From contig DIXM01000008.1 of the NCBI GenBank assembly GCA_002436025.1, forward strand, positions 23,562-87,561: 64,000 nt of DNA. The letters run 5' to 3'. How positions within the stretch are numbered: the first letter of the stretch is position 1; the number at the start of each line of letters is the position of its first letter. This stretch comes from a candidate division Hyd24-12 bacterium UBA6080 (GTDB taxonomy: Bacteria > Fermentibacterota > Fermentibacteria > Fermentibacterales > JCC-6). Positions 16,626 to 25,343 of the stretch are shown piece after piece. The notes under the pieces were generated by a model, which saw only the letters and a program-made list of their open reading frames with translations, was not told the DNA's origin and did no database searches. Made by a program: the position numbers and the translations under genes.

Positions 16626-16652
16626 CTTGAGCAATCGTTCAAGTGTAATATA
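16626..16652 (-). promoter_or_regulatory. SmtB/ArsR-type operator and -10 box
   Basis: The sequence TGAGCAATCGTTCA (16628-16641), extended to CTTGA...TCAAG at 16626-16643, has the same TGAnCA-N4-TTCA form as known SmtB/ArsR operators. On the minus strand it lies directly downstream of a TATATT -10 box (16647-16652), where bound repressor would block initiation towards the permease gene. The match to the family form is from memory. Confidence 0.6.
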
Positions 16653-16677
16653 GAAAAAGTGCCGGAAAGCGCAACCC

Positions 16678-17643
16678 TCAGAATCCGAGAATGGATTCCA
16701 GCGTTGGAAGTTCTGTGAACTGGCTTGCGGCGAACACCCCGTAGAAGACCATCAACCCGACCGCTTCAATCCTGTTCAGCTTCAGACCGCTTGTGACGAA
16801 GAGCTGGATGACAACGGCTGCCAGGATCAGAAAAGGCATGGCGAACCTGCTCAGCGCCGGGGCCACGGGGATGGGCGCAATGAAGCAGCAGATCCCCAGG
16901 ACCACAAGCTGGGTGAAGATGTTCGATGCGTAGACCTCGCCGATCGTGACGTCAGCCTTGTGCTTCATGGTCGCGGACAGGCTTATTGCAAGTTCGGGAA
17001 GGCTTGTACCGAAGGCGAACACCACTACGCCCAGGGCCACGGCGGGTATTCCGACTGCTTGCCCGAGCTCGGTCCCCGAGTCCAGCGCGACCTTCGAACC
17101 CCAGATGACACCGGCAATCCCAAGAGCTATCAGCGCCGATGCCCGAAGAACGGCGCGCCTGCCGTCCCCGCCTTCCTTGTCCACGGGATCCACTCCCTTC
17201 CTTGCCGAGCGGAGAACACTGATCATGTACGGCACATAGGTCATAAGAAGTATCATCCCGTCGGAGCGGCTGAGAACACCGTCCATTGAAAGCACCAGCA
17301 CAAGGGCTGCCGACAGGATCATCCAGCTCGACTCGCGGTTCTTCACCTCATGATGGATATTGATCGGTCGTATCAGGGCGCAGACAGCCGTCACGAAGGT
17401 CAGGGTGACAAAGTTTGAGCCGATGATGTTGCCAAGCGAGATGTCACCGGCCCCGCGGGCGATGGCAAAGGCCGATACCGTGAGTTCCGGAAGGCTGGAA
17501 AGCACGCTTACGCCAAGCACCGTCACCACGAGTTCCTTTACGCCAAGCACCCTTGCGAGGGGTCCGATGCTTCGAATGATCAGCTCGGAGCCGCCCCAGA
17601 GCACAGCGATCCCAACAACCAGAAGCAGAATTGGTTCAACCAC
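16678..17643 (-). CDS. Sodium/calcium exchanger family protein
   Basis: 321 residues with about ten membrane helices and the two alpha repeats of the CaCA superfamily. Repeat one reads SVLSSLPELTVSAFAI...GDISLGNIIGSN, repeat two reads FGTSLPELAISLSATMKHKADVTIGEVYASN. The acidic residues in both PEL motifs bind Ca. This is the YrbG-type inner-membrane antiporter. The second GNxxGSN is changed to GEVYASN. A central cytoplasmic loop is acidic/basic (DPVDKEGGDGRR). Confidence 0.9.
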   Translation of the reverse strand: MVEPILLLVVGIAVLWGGSELIIRSIGPLARVLGVKELVVTVLGVSVLSSLPELTVSAFAIARGAGDISLGNIIGSNFVTLTFVTAVCALIRPINIHHEVKNRESSWMILSAALVLVLSMDGVLSRSDGMILLMTYVPYMISVLRSARKGVDPVDKEGGDGRRAVLRASALIALGIAGVIWGSKVALDSGTELGQAVGIPAVALGVVVFAFGTSLPELAISLSATMKHKADVTIGEVYASNIFTQLVVLGICCFIAPIPVAPALSRFAMPFLILAAVVIQLFVTSGLKLNRIEAVGLMVFYGVFAASQFTELPTLESILGF

Positions 17644-17706
17644 TGGCGTTCCTTTCCCTTCGCTGTGGAATCAGGGGCAGGTATGAGCAAAGATCCACGC
17701 CGGCTG

Positions 17707-20286
17707 TCACTTTCCACCGCTTCGGATGACCCGGTCAACCCGGGCGAGGAATGTTTTTTTGTGAATGGGTTTTCTGATGTAGTCAACCGCTCCCAACTCG
17801 TACCCCTTCTCCTCCTTGTCCATGCTGTCATTGGCGGTCAGGAACACGAGCGGGGTTACAAGGTTCTTGCTCTGAAGCGCCTGCAGCATCGTGAAGCCGT
17901 CCAGTCCGGGCATCTCGATGTCGCTCATTACAAGATCGAAGCTTTTGGTGTTCAGGATTACAATTGCCTCCACGCCGTCTGAAGCCTGCTCCACAACGTA
18001 ACCCGCAGTTTCGAGCATGTGCGTGGCGAGATTCCTGAAGTCGGTGTCATCGTCCACAAGGAGGATCCTGCGGCGTTCAGGCGCGCCGGCTTCGGGAGGG
18101 GGGGCTGAGGTGCCTGTTCGTCCCGTCAGCCTCAGTTCTTCAAGAAGGATGACCCTGTAAACGTCCTCGAAGGAAAGCAGTCCAAGACGCATCTTAAGGA
18201 TGGCGTGATCGCTCAGGAGAAACAGCCCCGCATTCTTCAGGGCTATCCGCATCGCTGGGATCGAGGGCGACTCCTTTATGATCCCGGTCACCTCGGGGCT
18301 GAAACGCATTAGCTCGTAAACGCCCATCCTGCCGGAGTAGCCAGTGAAGCCACACCTGGGGCAGCCCTCGGGGTGAGGGACCTCGGCGGGGATGTCACTG
18401 ATGAACGGAAGCAGTTTTGCACGTTCTTCAGCGGTGATGGGCTTCATCTTCCTGCAGTTCTGGCAAAGACCCTTCAGAAGCCTCTGGGCCAGAAGTCCCA
18501 GCAGGTTGTCAGCTGCATCGTCACGTGTTATCCCCAGGCGCTCAAGCCGAAACAGTGCGGTGGTCGTGTTGGAACTGTGAAGAGTGGTAAGGGTCATGTG
18601 ACCGGTGCTCGCCAGATCAAGGCAGGTCCTTGCGCTGAAGGCGTCGCGGACCTCTCCAAGATAGACGATGTCGGGGTCCTGTCGAACAGCTGAGCGCAGG
18701 AGGGCCTCGAAGGTGACTCCCGCCTTCTCGTTCACCTGCTGCTGGTTGGCGTAGGGGATCCGGTATTCCACCGGGTCCTCTATCGTCATGAGGCTTCGGT
18801 TCCTGATGTCGATGTGGGATATGAGGCTGTAGAGGGTCGTCGTTTTGCCGCTTCCGGTGGGACCGCAGACGATTATGGCGCCGCTGTTCTGCCCGGCGAT
18901 CTCGTAGAGGGCCTCGGACTGCTCTTCGGTCATGCCGAGTTCGGTGAGTCTTCTGGGTTTGGCGTACATGTCAAGGATGCGTACGATGAGGCTCTCGCCC
19001 TGCGGGGTTGAAGTGGTCGCAAAACGCATCTTGTAGGGCTTTCGGGCGATCCTGGCCTCGGAGGTGCCATCCTGTGGTTTTCGCCGTTCAGCTATATCCA
19101 TCCCTCCCAACACCTTGAACCTGCTGATGAGAATGGACCCCGTCTTCCTCTTCAGGGTGAACACATCCTTCATGTCACCATCCACCCTGAACCTGACCAG
19201 GACATGATCGGGCTTGGGCTCGATGTGGATGTCACTGGCCCCTTCGGTCGCGGCGGTGTAGAGGATGCTGTCGGCGATGTAGCGGATCGGGAACTTCTTC
19301 ACGTCGTCATCTGACGGCTTCTCATCTATCTCGATGGAGCCGTTGAACTCAGCCACCTCGGCAACAAGCTCCTCCTCTGTCTGGTCACTCTCCACATTCT
19401 CGACCAGGGGCTGGTGGTCAGGGGTATCCTCCCGGTGAAGAAGGGCGTCGATGCAGTCGGGACACGTGATGCTCAGCAGCGGGGGCTTGCCGGTCAGGGA
19501 TTCCAGCCCGTCAAGAAGGTTCGAGTCGAATGGGTTCGTGACCACGAATCGCACCCCTGCCCCATCCCGGACGGCAAGAACCCTGTGCGCCCTTGAGAAA
19601 GCCGCCGGGAGCAGTCCAGCCTCGACGGTTTCGGGGTCAATGCAGGGCAGAACGGGCACCCCGAAAAAACTCGAGAACGCCCTGGCGATAGAAACTCCGT
19701 CGATCCCGACGCTGGCGGCCTTTTCGTAAAGCTCCCTTGGCGAGGCGGTGCTGATGGCGGCCACTGCTTCGGGGGGCACGCCGCCGCTCTCGACAAGATG
19801 GCTCAGAAACCCCTGAAAATCGTGCAGCCGGGCCGAGGAGACGGGACGGTCCAGTTTGTTCCACTGTCCAGCCATTTCCAGAACCCTGTTCACCGTGGTG
19901 GACAAAGTCCTGCTGTTCAACTTCATTTTAGTGACAAAATCAGCAACTCCGGCTGCAAGAGCCTCGCTGCGAGTGTCTTCATCGGTCCTGCTGGTGACCA
20001 TTATCACGGGTATCCGGGAGAGGACCGGGTCGGCCTGCAGTGTGGAACAGAACTGTATGCCGTTCATCCCCGGCATCAGAAAGTCAAGGAGTATCGCGTC
20101 AAACGGCCCGTTGTGAAGCAGTTGAAGCGCCGCGGATGAGTTGCCGGCCGTTTCCGGAGCAAAACCCTCTTTGCGAAGCATGTGGGAGAGCAGGACACAG
20201 GTGTCCGGGTCATCGTCAATGACCAGGATCCGTCTTTCCTCGCCGGCCATCTTAAGAGGAGATCCCGTTCGGGGGAAAAGCGTCAT
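17707..20286 (-). CDS. REC-GspE/PilB-REC fusion: pilus/secretion ATPase flanked by two receiver domains
   Basis: 859 residues from ATG 20286 (GGAG 7 bases upstream). Residues about 19-140 are a response-regulator receiver (Asp-Asp-Asp, phosphoacceptor in ILLDFLMPGMNG, Thr/Ser in MVTSRTD, Lys in VTKMK). About 160-300 is a GspE N-terminal (MshEN) domain. About 340-730 is a complete GspE/PilB ATPase: Walker A Gly-Pro-Thr-Gly-Ser-Gly-Lys-Thr, Walker B with LGEVRD, His box STGHMTLTTLHSSNT, and a C4 zinc site (Cys-Gln-Asn-Cys, Cys-Pro-Arg-Cys). About 745-857 is a second receiver with canonical VSDIEMPG and Lys-Pro. All catalytic residues are present. The ATG overlaps the 71-residue membrane protein stop by 4 bases. 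Confidence 0.9.
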   Translation of the reverse strand: MTLFPRTGSPLKMAGEERRILVIDDDPDTCVLLSHMLRKEGFAPETAGNSSAALQLLHNGPFDAILLDFLMPGMNGIQFCSTLQADPVLSRIPVIMVTSRTDEDTRSEALAAGVADFVTKMKLNSRTLSTTVNRVLEMAGQWNKLDRPVSSARLHDFQGFLSHLVESGGVPPEAVAAISTASPRELYEKAASVGIDGVSIARAFSSFFGVPVLPCIDPETVEAGLLPAAFSRAHRVLAVRDGAGVRFVVTNPFDSNLLDGLESLTGKPPLLSITCPDCIDALLHREDTPDHQPLVENVESDQTEEELVAEVAEFNGSIEIDEKPSDDDVKKFPIRYIADSILYTAATEGASDIHIEPKPDHVLVRFRVDGDMKDVFTLKRKTGSILISRFKVLGGMDIAERRKPQDGTSEARIARKPYKMRFATTSTPQGESLIVRILDMYAKPRRLTELGMTEEQSEALYEIAGQNSGAIIVCGPTGSGKTTTLYSLISHIDIRNRSLMTIEDPVEYRIPYANQQQVNEKAGVTFEALLRSAVRQDPDIVYLGEVRDAFSARTCLDLASTGHMTLTTLHSSNTTTALFRLERLGITRDDAADNLLGLLAQRLLKGLCQNCRKMKPITAEERAKLLPFISDIPAEVPHPEGCPRCGFTGYSGRMGVYELMRFSPEVTGIIKESPSIPAMRIALKNAGLFLLSDHAILKMRLGLLSFEDVYRVILLEELRLTGRTGTSAPPPEAGAPERRRILLVDDDTDFRNLATHMLETAGYVVEQASDGVEAIVILNTKSFDLVMSDIEMPGLDGFTMLQALQSKNLVTPLVFLTANDSMDKEEKGYELGAVDYIRKPIHKKTFLARVDRVIRSGGK

Positions 20287-20498
20287 CGAATCGCTCCGGC
20301 TAATCGGGAATGAACCGGTGGTTCGTACATTCGGCGAACCCTGTTGTAGGAATCGATGCCCACGACCACAAGAACGCACAGCAGAACCACCATCAGAACC
20401 AGCCTGCCCTTTCGGGAAGGCTGTTTTCTGGCAGGCTTTGCTTCACCCGAAGTCACAATACTTCCCTCGGCCTGTTCGATCAGGTCGTTCTTCTCCAT
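20283..20498 (-). CDS. Small single-pass membrane protein coupled to the REC-GspE-REC gene
   Basis: 71 residues from ATG 20498, which has a near-perfect AGGAGGT site. The N-terminal 30 residues are acidic then Lys/Arg-rich, followed by one membrane helix (about 32-48) and a short tail with Arg-Val-Arg-Arg-Met-Tyr. Its stop overlaps the next ATG (ATGA), so the two proteins are probably made together. A membrane anchor or partner for the pilus-type ATPase is inferred. Not recognised as a family. Confidence 0.7.
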   Translation of the reverse strand: MEKNDLIEQAEGSIVTSGEAKPARKQPSRKGRLVLMVVLLCVLVVVGIDSYNRVRRMYEPPVHSRLAGAIR

Positions 20499-20580
20499 GC
20501 TGACCTCCTGTTCGCTGCCCACCAGCCGCATCATATGTTGAAAGAGACAGTCGAACAAGGAGCGCCTGAGAGGGGTACTG

Positions 20581-22194
20581 TCAGCCGATACTGTCAATGA
20601 TGCGCTGAATCGCGGTAATGAAAGGCTCCTCATCGGGGAGGCGCCTGACTTCGGCGTAGTCATCGATGACCGATTCGCCCCGAAGCCTGTCCTTCATTCT
20701 CGATGCTGCGGCGCCTTCGATGATCAGACGCAGGATGGCCTTCAGTCGCGGCATCGATTCAGGGCTCAGCTCTCCCACCTGCAGCCGGTTGAACAGGTCG
20801 GCGCCTTCAAGAAGCGTTTCGTACGCCTGCATGCCCTTGATCCTTGATTCTTCCGTCATGAAGTTCCTGCCGATACCCGGCATTTCATCGCATGAACAGA
20901 CCTTCAGCCTTTCAAGGGCGTCGCTCGTGAACGCGAGCACCCCTTCCGACAAAGGTCCCGTGTCAACCGGCGTGTGGACTGCTGATGAACGGCTTCCGTG
21001 TTTCCAGGCGTTTCGCACCAGGGCGTACAGGTTGTCGTACAGCATCCATCCCGGGAAGATCTGGTTGAACCCCTCGGGGATACCAGGCGGACGCCGGACC
21101 GGCTGGGTGATCAGCGAGAAGGGAAATGATACCTTCTGGGGAAGAGCGGTGAGACCGGTGGCCAGGATCGAGTGGGGGCTGCGGGTGTAATCGGCCGGAA
21201 ACTTGATGCAAGTGCCTAGCCCGATGAAAAATCCCTCTCCCAGTCGAAGCTCCTGGTCGGGGAGGCGGGAAGTGTGATTGCTGCCCGCGTTGGCTCCGTA
21301 GCCAACGTTGCCTTTGCCGGCGGGCCAAAGGGTTGCGATGAGAAGTGACTGATGGTGCATCCCGGTCAGGGGACCTGCCAGGGAAGCGGTCATCTCGCCT
21401 TCGCCAAGAACGCTGTCGGCCCCCAGAAAGGACCTGTTGAGCATGCCGTGTCTTTCCACGACCGAGCCCTCGCCCACGATGGAATCGGTGACCAGAGACA
21501 TGGTGTCGGCCCTTGCACGCCACTGCAGAACGCTACCGTGAACCTGGGCGTGGTTCATAACCCTGCCTTCGGGCATTATCAGGCTTCCCCTTACAGGCCC
21601 CGGGCAGGAAAGAACCGCCCCCCGCATCAGAACCGTGTTTTCCAGCAGTGATGCGTTGCTGACCGTTGCCGAAGGTCCGATGACCCCGCAGACTGGAAGC
21701 GAGCTCACCCTGCGCGAGATCCCCTCCACCATGTGTCTTCCGGCGCCCGAGGCGAGATGGAAGGCCTCGAGGTGATCCATGGTGGGGAAAATGGGCACCC
21801 TTCTGAGGCCGGTTTCCTCGCCCAGATCCATCTCGGAACCCAAAAAGGCCGGTTTTCCCCTCCAGCTAAGCACCCCGCAATTCTCGAGAACCGATCCTTC
21901 CAGAACGGCGTAGCCCCTCACCAGAGAACAGGATCTGATCACAACCGGACCCATTATCGTGCAGTCCTCAAGAACTGAGCCACTTATCTCGCCTTCGGGC
22001 AGGTGCACCCTGCACTCCCCCCTGAAAACCGTGCCTTCAATCAGTGAAGGGTCTGTATCACTGGAAAGGAGCACTTTGTCCCAGTTCGGGGCAGAGCAGC
22101 CTGAAGCTGTGAGTCTTTTCCTTGTTATGGAGTCGACCGGTGAACAGTCAAAGACGGGAACCCTCCCGAAAAAGCCTTCAGGTTCGTTGAGCAT
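20581..22194 (-). CDS. DUF4954-like left-handed beta-helix protein
   Basis: 537 residues from ATG 22194. Residues about 55-330 are built from hexapeptide-type repeats with short phrases such as GSVLENC, ENTVLMRGAVLSCPG and GEGSVVERHGMLNRSFLG, as in sugar nucleotidyl- and acyltransferases. The C-terminal 150 residues are helical. This resembles DUF4954 proteins of Bacteroidetes and spirochaetes, possibly sugar-phosphate-binding; no catalytic assignment is possible. The ATG lies 2 bases after the pepD stop. The longer open frame upstream lies inside pepD and is not coding. Confidence 0.7.
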   Translation of the reverse strand: MLNEPEGFFGRVPVFDCSPVDSITRKRLTASGCSAPNWDKVLLSSDTDPSLIEGTVFRGECRVHLPEGEISGSVLEDCTIMGPVVIRSCSLVRGYAVLEGSVLENCGVLSWRGKPAFLGSEMDLGEETGLRRVPIFPTMDHLEAFHLASGAGRHMVEGISRRVSSLPVCGVIGPSATVSNASLLENTVLMRGAVLSCPGPVRGSLIMPEGRVMNHAQVHGSVLQWRARADTMSLVTDSIVGEGSVVERHGMLNRSFLGADSVLGEGEMTASLAGPLTGMHHQSLLIATLWPAGKGNVGYGANAGSNHTSRLPDQELRLGEGFFIGLGTCIKFPADYTRSPHSILATGLTALPQKVSFPFSLITQPVRRPPGIPEGFNQIFPGWMLYDNLYALVRNAWKHGSRSSAVHTPVDTGPLSEGVLAFTSDALERLKVCSCDEMPGIGRNFMTEESRIKGMQAYETLLEGADLFNRLQVGELSPESMPRLKAILRLIIEGAAASRMKDRLRGESVIDDYAEVRRLPDEEPFITAIQRIIDSIG

Positions 22195-22196
22195 CT

Positions 22197-23600
22197 TCAG
22201 GCAAGGCTTTCGAGCAGGTTCACAAGCATTCCCATGAAGGCCTGAACTGAGGATACCCTGACCCGTTCGCCCGGAATGTGCACATCCCTGATGTCGGGAC
22301 CCATGCTTATCATGTCCATCCCGCCGACCCTCTTGCCGATTATGCCGCACTCCAGCCCGGCATGGATAGCAAGGACCTCGGGTTCGGACCCGTAGAACTC
22401 GCTGCACGCCTTCCTGGCATGCGCCAGAAGGGGGGAACCGGGGTCGGGTGTCCAGCCCGGGTAGCCTTCGCACGCTTCATACGAACAACCCGAGAGCCTG
22501 GCTGTCGAGCAGATCCTCTCGACCAGGGCATCACGGGACGAATCGATCGAACTCCTGACGCTTATGGTAACCTCGGTTGTCTTTTCATCAGTTTTCACTA
22601 TGGCAAGGTTGCAGGATGTCTGCACGAGCCCGGGAATGGATCCGCTCATTGCCGCCACGCCGTGGGGAAGGGCCAGAAGAAGATCGAGCAGCCCCGTGGA
22701 ACAGCTCTCTGTGAGAACCGCCCGGGGGGAAGAGGGCAGGGCGGAGATATGGATCCCTTTTTCAAAGCCGGCGTACTCGCGCCTTATCCCGTCGCCGACC
22801 TCCGAAAGGCGGGTGGGGGAAACCTCTCCCGCCACAAGAACTTCCGCTTCACGAGGGATTGCGTTGTGTTTCGAGCCCCCCGAGAACCATGCGACCCTGA
22901 GCCCGAGCTGCCGGCAGACCCTCGCGGCAACACATATGGCGTTGGCCCTGCCCCGGTTGATCTCCATCCCCGAATGCCCTCCGGACAGACCGCGAACAGT
23001 GAGCCTGGTAACGGGAACAGATCCGGACTCCCATTCGAGAGCCTTCGTCACGATGACGTCGCGGCCGCCTGCGCACCCGATGCAGATGCTGTTCTCCTCC
23101 TCGGAATCGAGGTTGATGAGCATTCGGTGGGCAAGCCATTCCGGGGGGAATACCCTGGCGCCCAGAAGCCCTCTCTCCTCGTCCACCGTGAACAGGCATT
23201 CCAGTGGGGGAAGGGTGGAAAGGGGGGATCCGAGCATGGCAAGCATGATGGCAACACCCATGCCATTGTCGGCCCCGAGGGTCGTGCAGGGGGCTGTGAC
23301 CCACCCGTCACGAAGCTCGGCGGTCACGCCGTCGACCGCCGGGTCGGTGGGGCAGTCGGGAAGGCGGTCTGCAACGATGTCCGTATGGGCCTGAAGAACG
23401 ACGCCGTTTCCCGGACCGGGTCTTCGAACAAGCACGTTGTTCGCGCCGTCACGCTTCCAGTCGAGCCCCAGCTCCTTTGCGACTCCAACGATGTAATCGG
23501 CCGCAGCCGCTTCCGAGCCACTGGGCCTGGGAATGGAAAGAAGGGCTCCGAAGTGCTTCCAGACCGCTGCCGGTTCCAGCCCGCTCAGTGCATTTGTCAT
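22197..23600 (-). CDS. pepD: Aminoacyl-histidine dipeptidase (peptidase family M20C)
   Basis: 467 residues with the two-zinc M20 site: Gln-Ala-His-Thr-Asp (His71, Asp73), Leu-Gly-Ala-Asp-Asn-Gly (Asp about 110), Val-Asp-Glu-Glu (about 138) and the lid-domain motif LSGGHSGMEI. The N-terminal FGALLSIPRPSG is typical of PepD, which cleaves Xaa-His and other dipeptides in the cytoplasm. Normal length. It overlaps the glutamine amidotransferase gene by 4 bases (ATGA). Confidence 0.92.
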   Translation of the reverse strand: MTNALSGLEPAAVWKHFGALLSIPRPSGSEAAAADYIVGVAKELGLDWKRDGANNVLVRRPGPGNGVVLQAHTDIVADRLPDCPTDPAVDGVTAELRDGWVTAPCTTLGADNGMGVAIMLAMLGSPLSTLPPLECLFTVDEERGLLGARVFPPEWLAHRMLINLDSEEENSICIGCAGGRDVIVTKALEWESGSVPVTRLTVRGLSGGHSGMEINRGRANAICVAARVCRQLGLRVAWFSGGSKHNAIPREAEVLVAGEVSPTRLSEVGDGIRREYAGFEKGIHISALPSSPRAVLTESCSTGLLDLLLALPHGVAAMSGSIPGLVQTSCNLAIVKTDEKTTEVTISVRSSIDSSRDALVERICSTARLSGCSYEACEGYPGWTPDPGSPLLAHARKACSEFYGSEPEVLAIHAGLECGIIGKRVGGMDMISMGPDIRDVHIPGERVRVSSVQAFMGMLVNLLESLA

Positions 23601-24292
23601 ATCGCCTCCCCCCTGGTCATGCGAAGAAAATAGCCAAGAAACAAAGCGCCCGCATCCCTCTCCGGGGCCGAGGCAAGAACGGTGTCGATGCTTATCCCGT
23701 GCTTTACGAACAGCTCTTTGTCAAGAAGGAACTGGGCATTTCCGGTACTGGCGGAAAACTCGGGGTGAAACTGGGTACCCAGAATGCCCCTGTCCCGGTC
23801 GAGGAATGCCTGGACCCCGGAAACAGCGCTTCGTGCCAGCAGAACTGCGCCGCATGGGATCGATGTGACTTCGTCGTAGTGGGACTGCCATACCGTTTCA
23901 TTCTCAAGGGTGTCGGGCAGGCCGGGGGGAAGCATCTCGACAGGAAGCCACCCGATCTCGGGGCCGAGGGGAGCCCTTCTGACGGCATTCGGACCCATCA
24001 AGGCCATGCATATCAGCTGATGGCCGTAGCAGATCCCCATCTGGGGAACCCCCGAACGAACGCATGACTGAACCAGTTGGCACGCATGCCCCGTAAAACT
24101 CTGTTCGACAGTAATGGAAAGGGCGCTTCCGGTATGGATGATGCCGGAGTACCCCGCAGGGTCAACTTCGGGAAAGGGCGTTAAAGGGGTCACGGGGGCG
24201 ACTTCGCAGGTGCAGCAGAGCCTTCTGCCGATGGTGCCCCCCGAAAGACCGTCCACGGAATAATCAATGATGAGAACCGGCTTCAAAAGCAC
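23597..24292 (-). CDS. Class I glutamine amidotransferase (GMP-synthase-like)
   Basis: 231 residues with a triad-type glutaminase: Cys in Met-Gly-Ile-Cys-Tyr-Gly-His (about residue 88), and His/Glu in Thr-Gln-Phe-His-Pro-Glu-Phe (about 175-177). It is a stand-alone GATase1 protein; hydrolysis of gamma-glutamyl compounds or ammonia supply to an unknown partner are both possible. AGGAGGGG precedes it; GTG 24292 is only 3 bases from the site and TTG 24286 (giving Met-Lys-Pro-Val-Leu-Ile-Ile-Asp) is a better spaced alternative. Confidence 0.82.
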   Translation of the reverse strand: MLLKPVLIIDYSVDGLSGGTIGRRLCCTCEVAPVTPLTPFPEVDPAGYSGIIHTGSALSITVEQSFTGHACQLVQSCVRSGVPQMGICYGHQLICMALMGPNAVRRAPLGPEIGWLPVEMLPPGLPDTLENETVWQSHYDEVTSIPCGAVLLARSAVSGVQAFLDRDRGILGTQFHPEFSASTGNAQFLLDKELFVKHGISIDTVLASAPERDAGALFLGYFLRMTRGEAI

Positions 24293-24310
24293 TCCCCTCC
24301 TGTGAACGCC

Positions 24311-24341
24311 TTAACATACAATGCTTGCGCCGGGCTATAAT
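24311..24341 (+). promoter_or_regulatory. Promoter giving a probable leaderless mRNA
   Basis: TTAACA (24311-24316), a 19-base spacer and a perfect TATAAT (24336-24341). The ATG of the radical SAM gene (24349) is 7 bases beyond the -10, so transcription should start at or within one base of the start codon. No ribosome-binding site is present. Confidence 0.6.
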
Positions 24342-24348
24342 AACCACC

Positions 24349-25335
24349 ATGAGAAGCGTCCTGTCCCGTTTTTTCAGAAGAACCCACAGGTTCCCCGGTG
24401 TTGCCCTTCGGGACAGGCGCCGTCATCTCGTTGTACGGATGGACACCACCAACCACTGCAATCTGAGGTGCTCCATGTGCCCGATGCGTTTCGCCGACAC
24501 CGACCCTGACCGGAAGTGGCTCCATATGGATCCGGAGCTGTTCTCCAGGATAAGGCGGCAGGTGTTTCCGCTGGCTTCAATTGTCAGCATTTCCTGCGGA
24601 GCCGAGCCCTTCTGCAATCCCCGGATCGGTTCCTACCTCAAGGAGCTGTGTGAGTCCGGCGTACCCGCCAGGGAGATGGTGACCAACGGGACCCTTCTGA
24701 ACAGCGAGAACATAGCCCTGCTGGTGAAGTATCCGCCAACCACACTGTTCGTGTCGATCGACGGTGCCCGCCCGCAAACACACGCCGCCATACGTGGTGG
24801 GGCGGACCTTGATAAGATAGTGGAGAACCTCGATACCCTGATCAGGGTCAGGGGGAAAAGACGGTTCCCCATGCTCGCCTTCAGCACGACCCTCCAGAGG
24901 GACAACCTCGCGGAGATCCCCGACCTTGTTGAACTGGCGGCCAGGGTGGGCGTGCGTGCCATGGGGCTGGTTCCTCTCGTGCCCTACAAGGGTCTCTCCA
25001 CTCTCGAAAGCGTTGTCGACCCCGGCTCCGAACCGGCCCTGGCAATCATTGAAGAAGCGGGAGCAAAGGCGAAAAGGCTCGGGATATCCTTTGAAGTGGC
25101 GTGCGGAGGGGTCAGACAGACTGAGTGCCCGTACCTTGTCGGAACGGTATACCTGGCCCCTGACGGGGCAGTTTTCCCGTGTCCGTACTGGAACACGGGA
25201 AACCCCATCGGCAACCTTGCCGAAGAGGATTTCGCCCCCGTCTGGAACCGCAGGCACCGCGCTATCACGGAAAGCACGTGCAGGGACTGCCCCGAGGTCA
25301 ATTCCCGCCGCAGGGAGATCACAAAGGACCATTGA
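24349..25335 (+). CDS. Radical SAM protein with SPASM-like C-terminus
   Basis: 328 residues. The Cx3Cx2C cluster motif is His-Cys-Asn-Leu-Arg-Cys-Ser-Met-Cys (Cys37, 41, 44), followed by the SAM-binding ISCGAEP and SIDGA motifs. The C-terminal part has CPYLVGTVYLAPDGAVFPCPYW and CRDCPE, resembling a SPASM auxiliary cluster as in peptide- or sugar-modifying enzymes. No substrate peptide gene is seen next to it. The perfect TATAAT sits 7 bases before the ATG, so the start is likely leaderless; a TTG at 24325 lies inside the promoter and is not used. Confidence 0.85.
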   Translation: MRSVLSRFFRRTHRFPGVALRDRRRHLVVRMDTTNHCNLRCSMCPMRFADTDPDRKWLHMDPELFSRIRRQVFPLASIVSISCGAEPFCNPRIGSYLKELCESGVPAREMVTNGTLLNSENIALLVKYPPTTLFVSIDGARPQTHAAIRGGADLDKIVENLDTLIRVRGKRRFPMLAFSTTLQRDNLAEIPDLVELAARVGVRAMGLVPLVPYKGLSTLESVVDPGSEPALAIIEEAGAKAKRLGISFEVACGGVRQTECPYLVGTVYLAPDGAVFPCPYWNTGNPIGNLAEEDFAPVWNRRHRAITESTCRDCPEVNSRRREITKDH

Positions 25336-25343
25336 CGAGGGGC

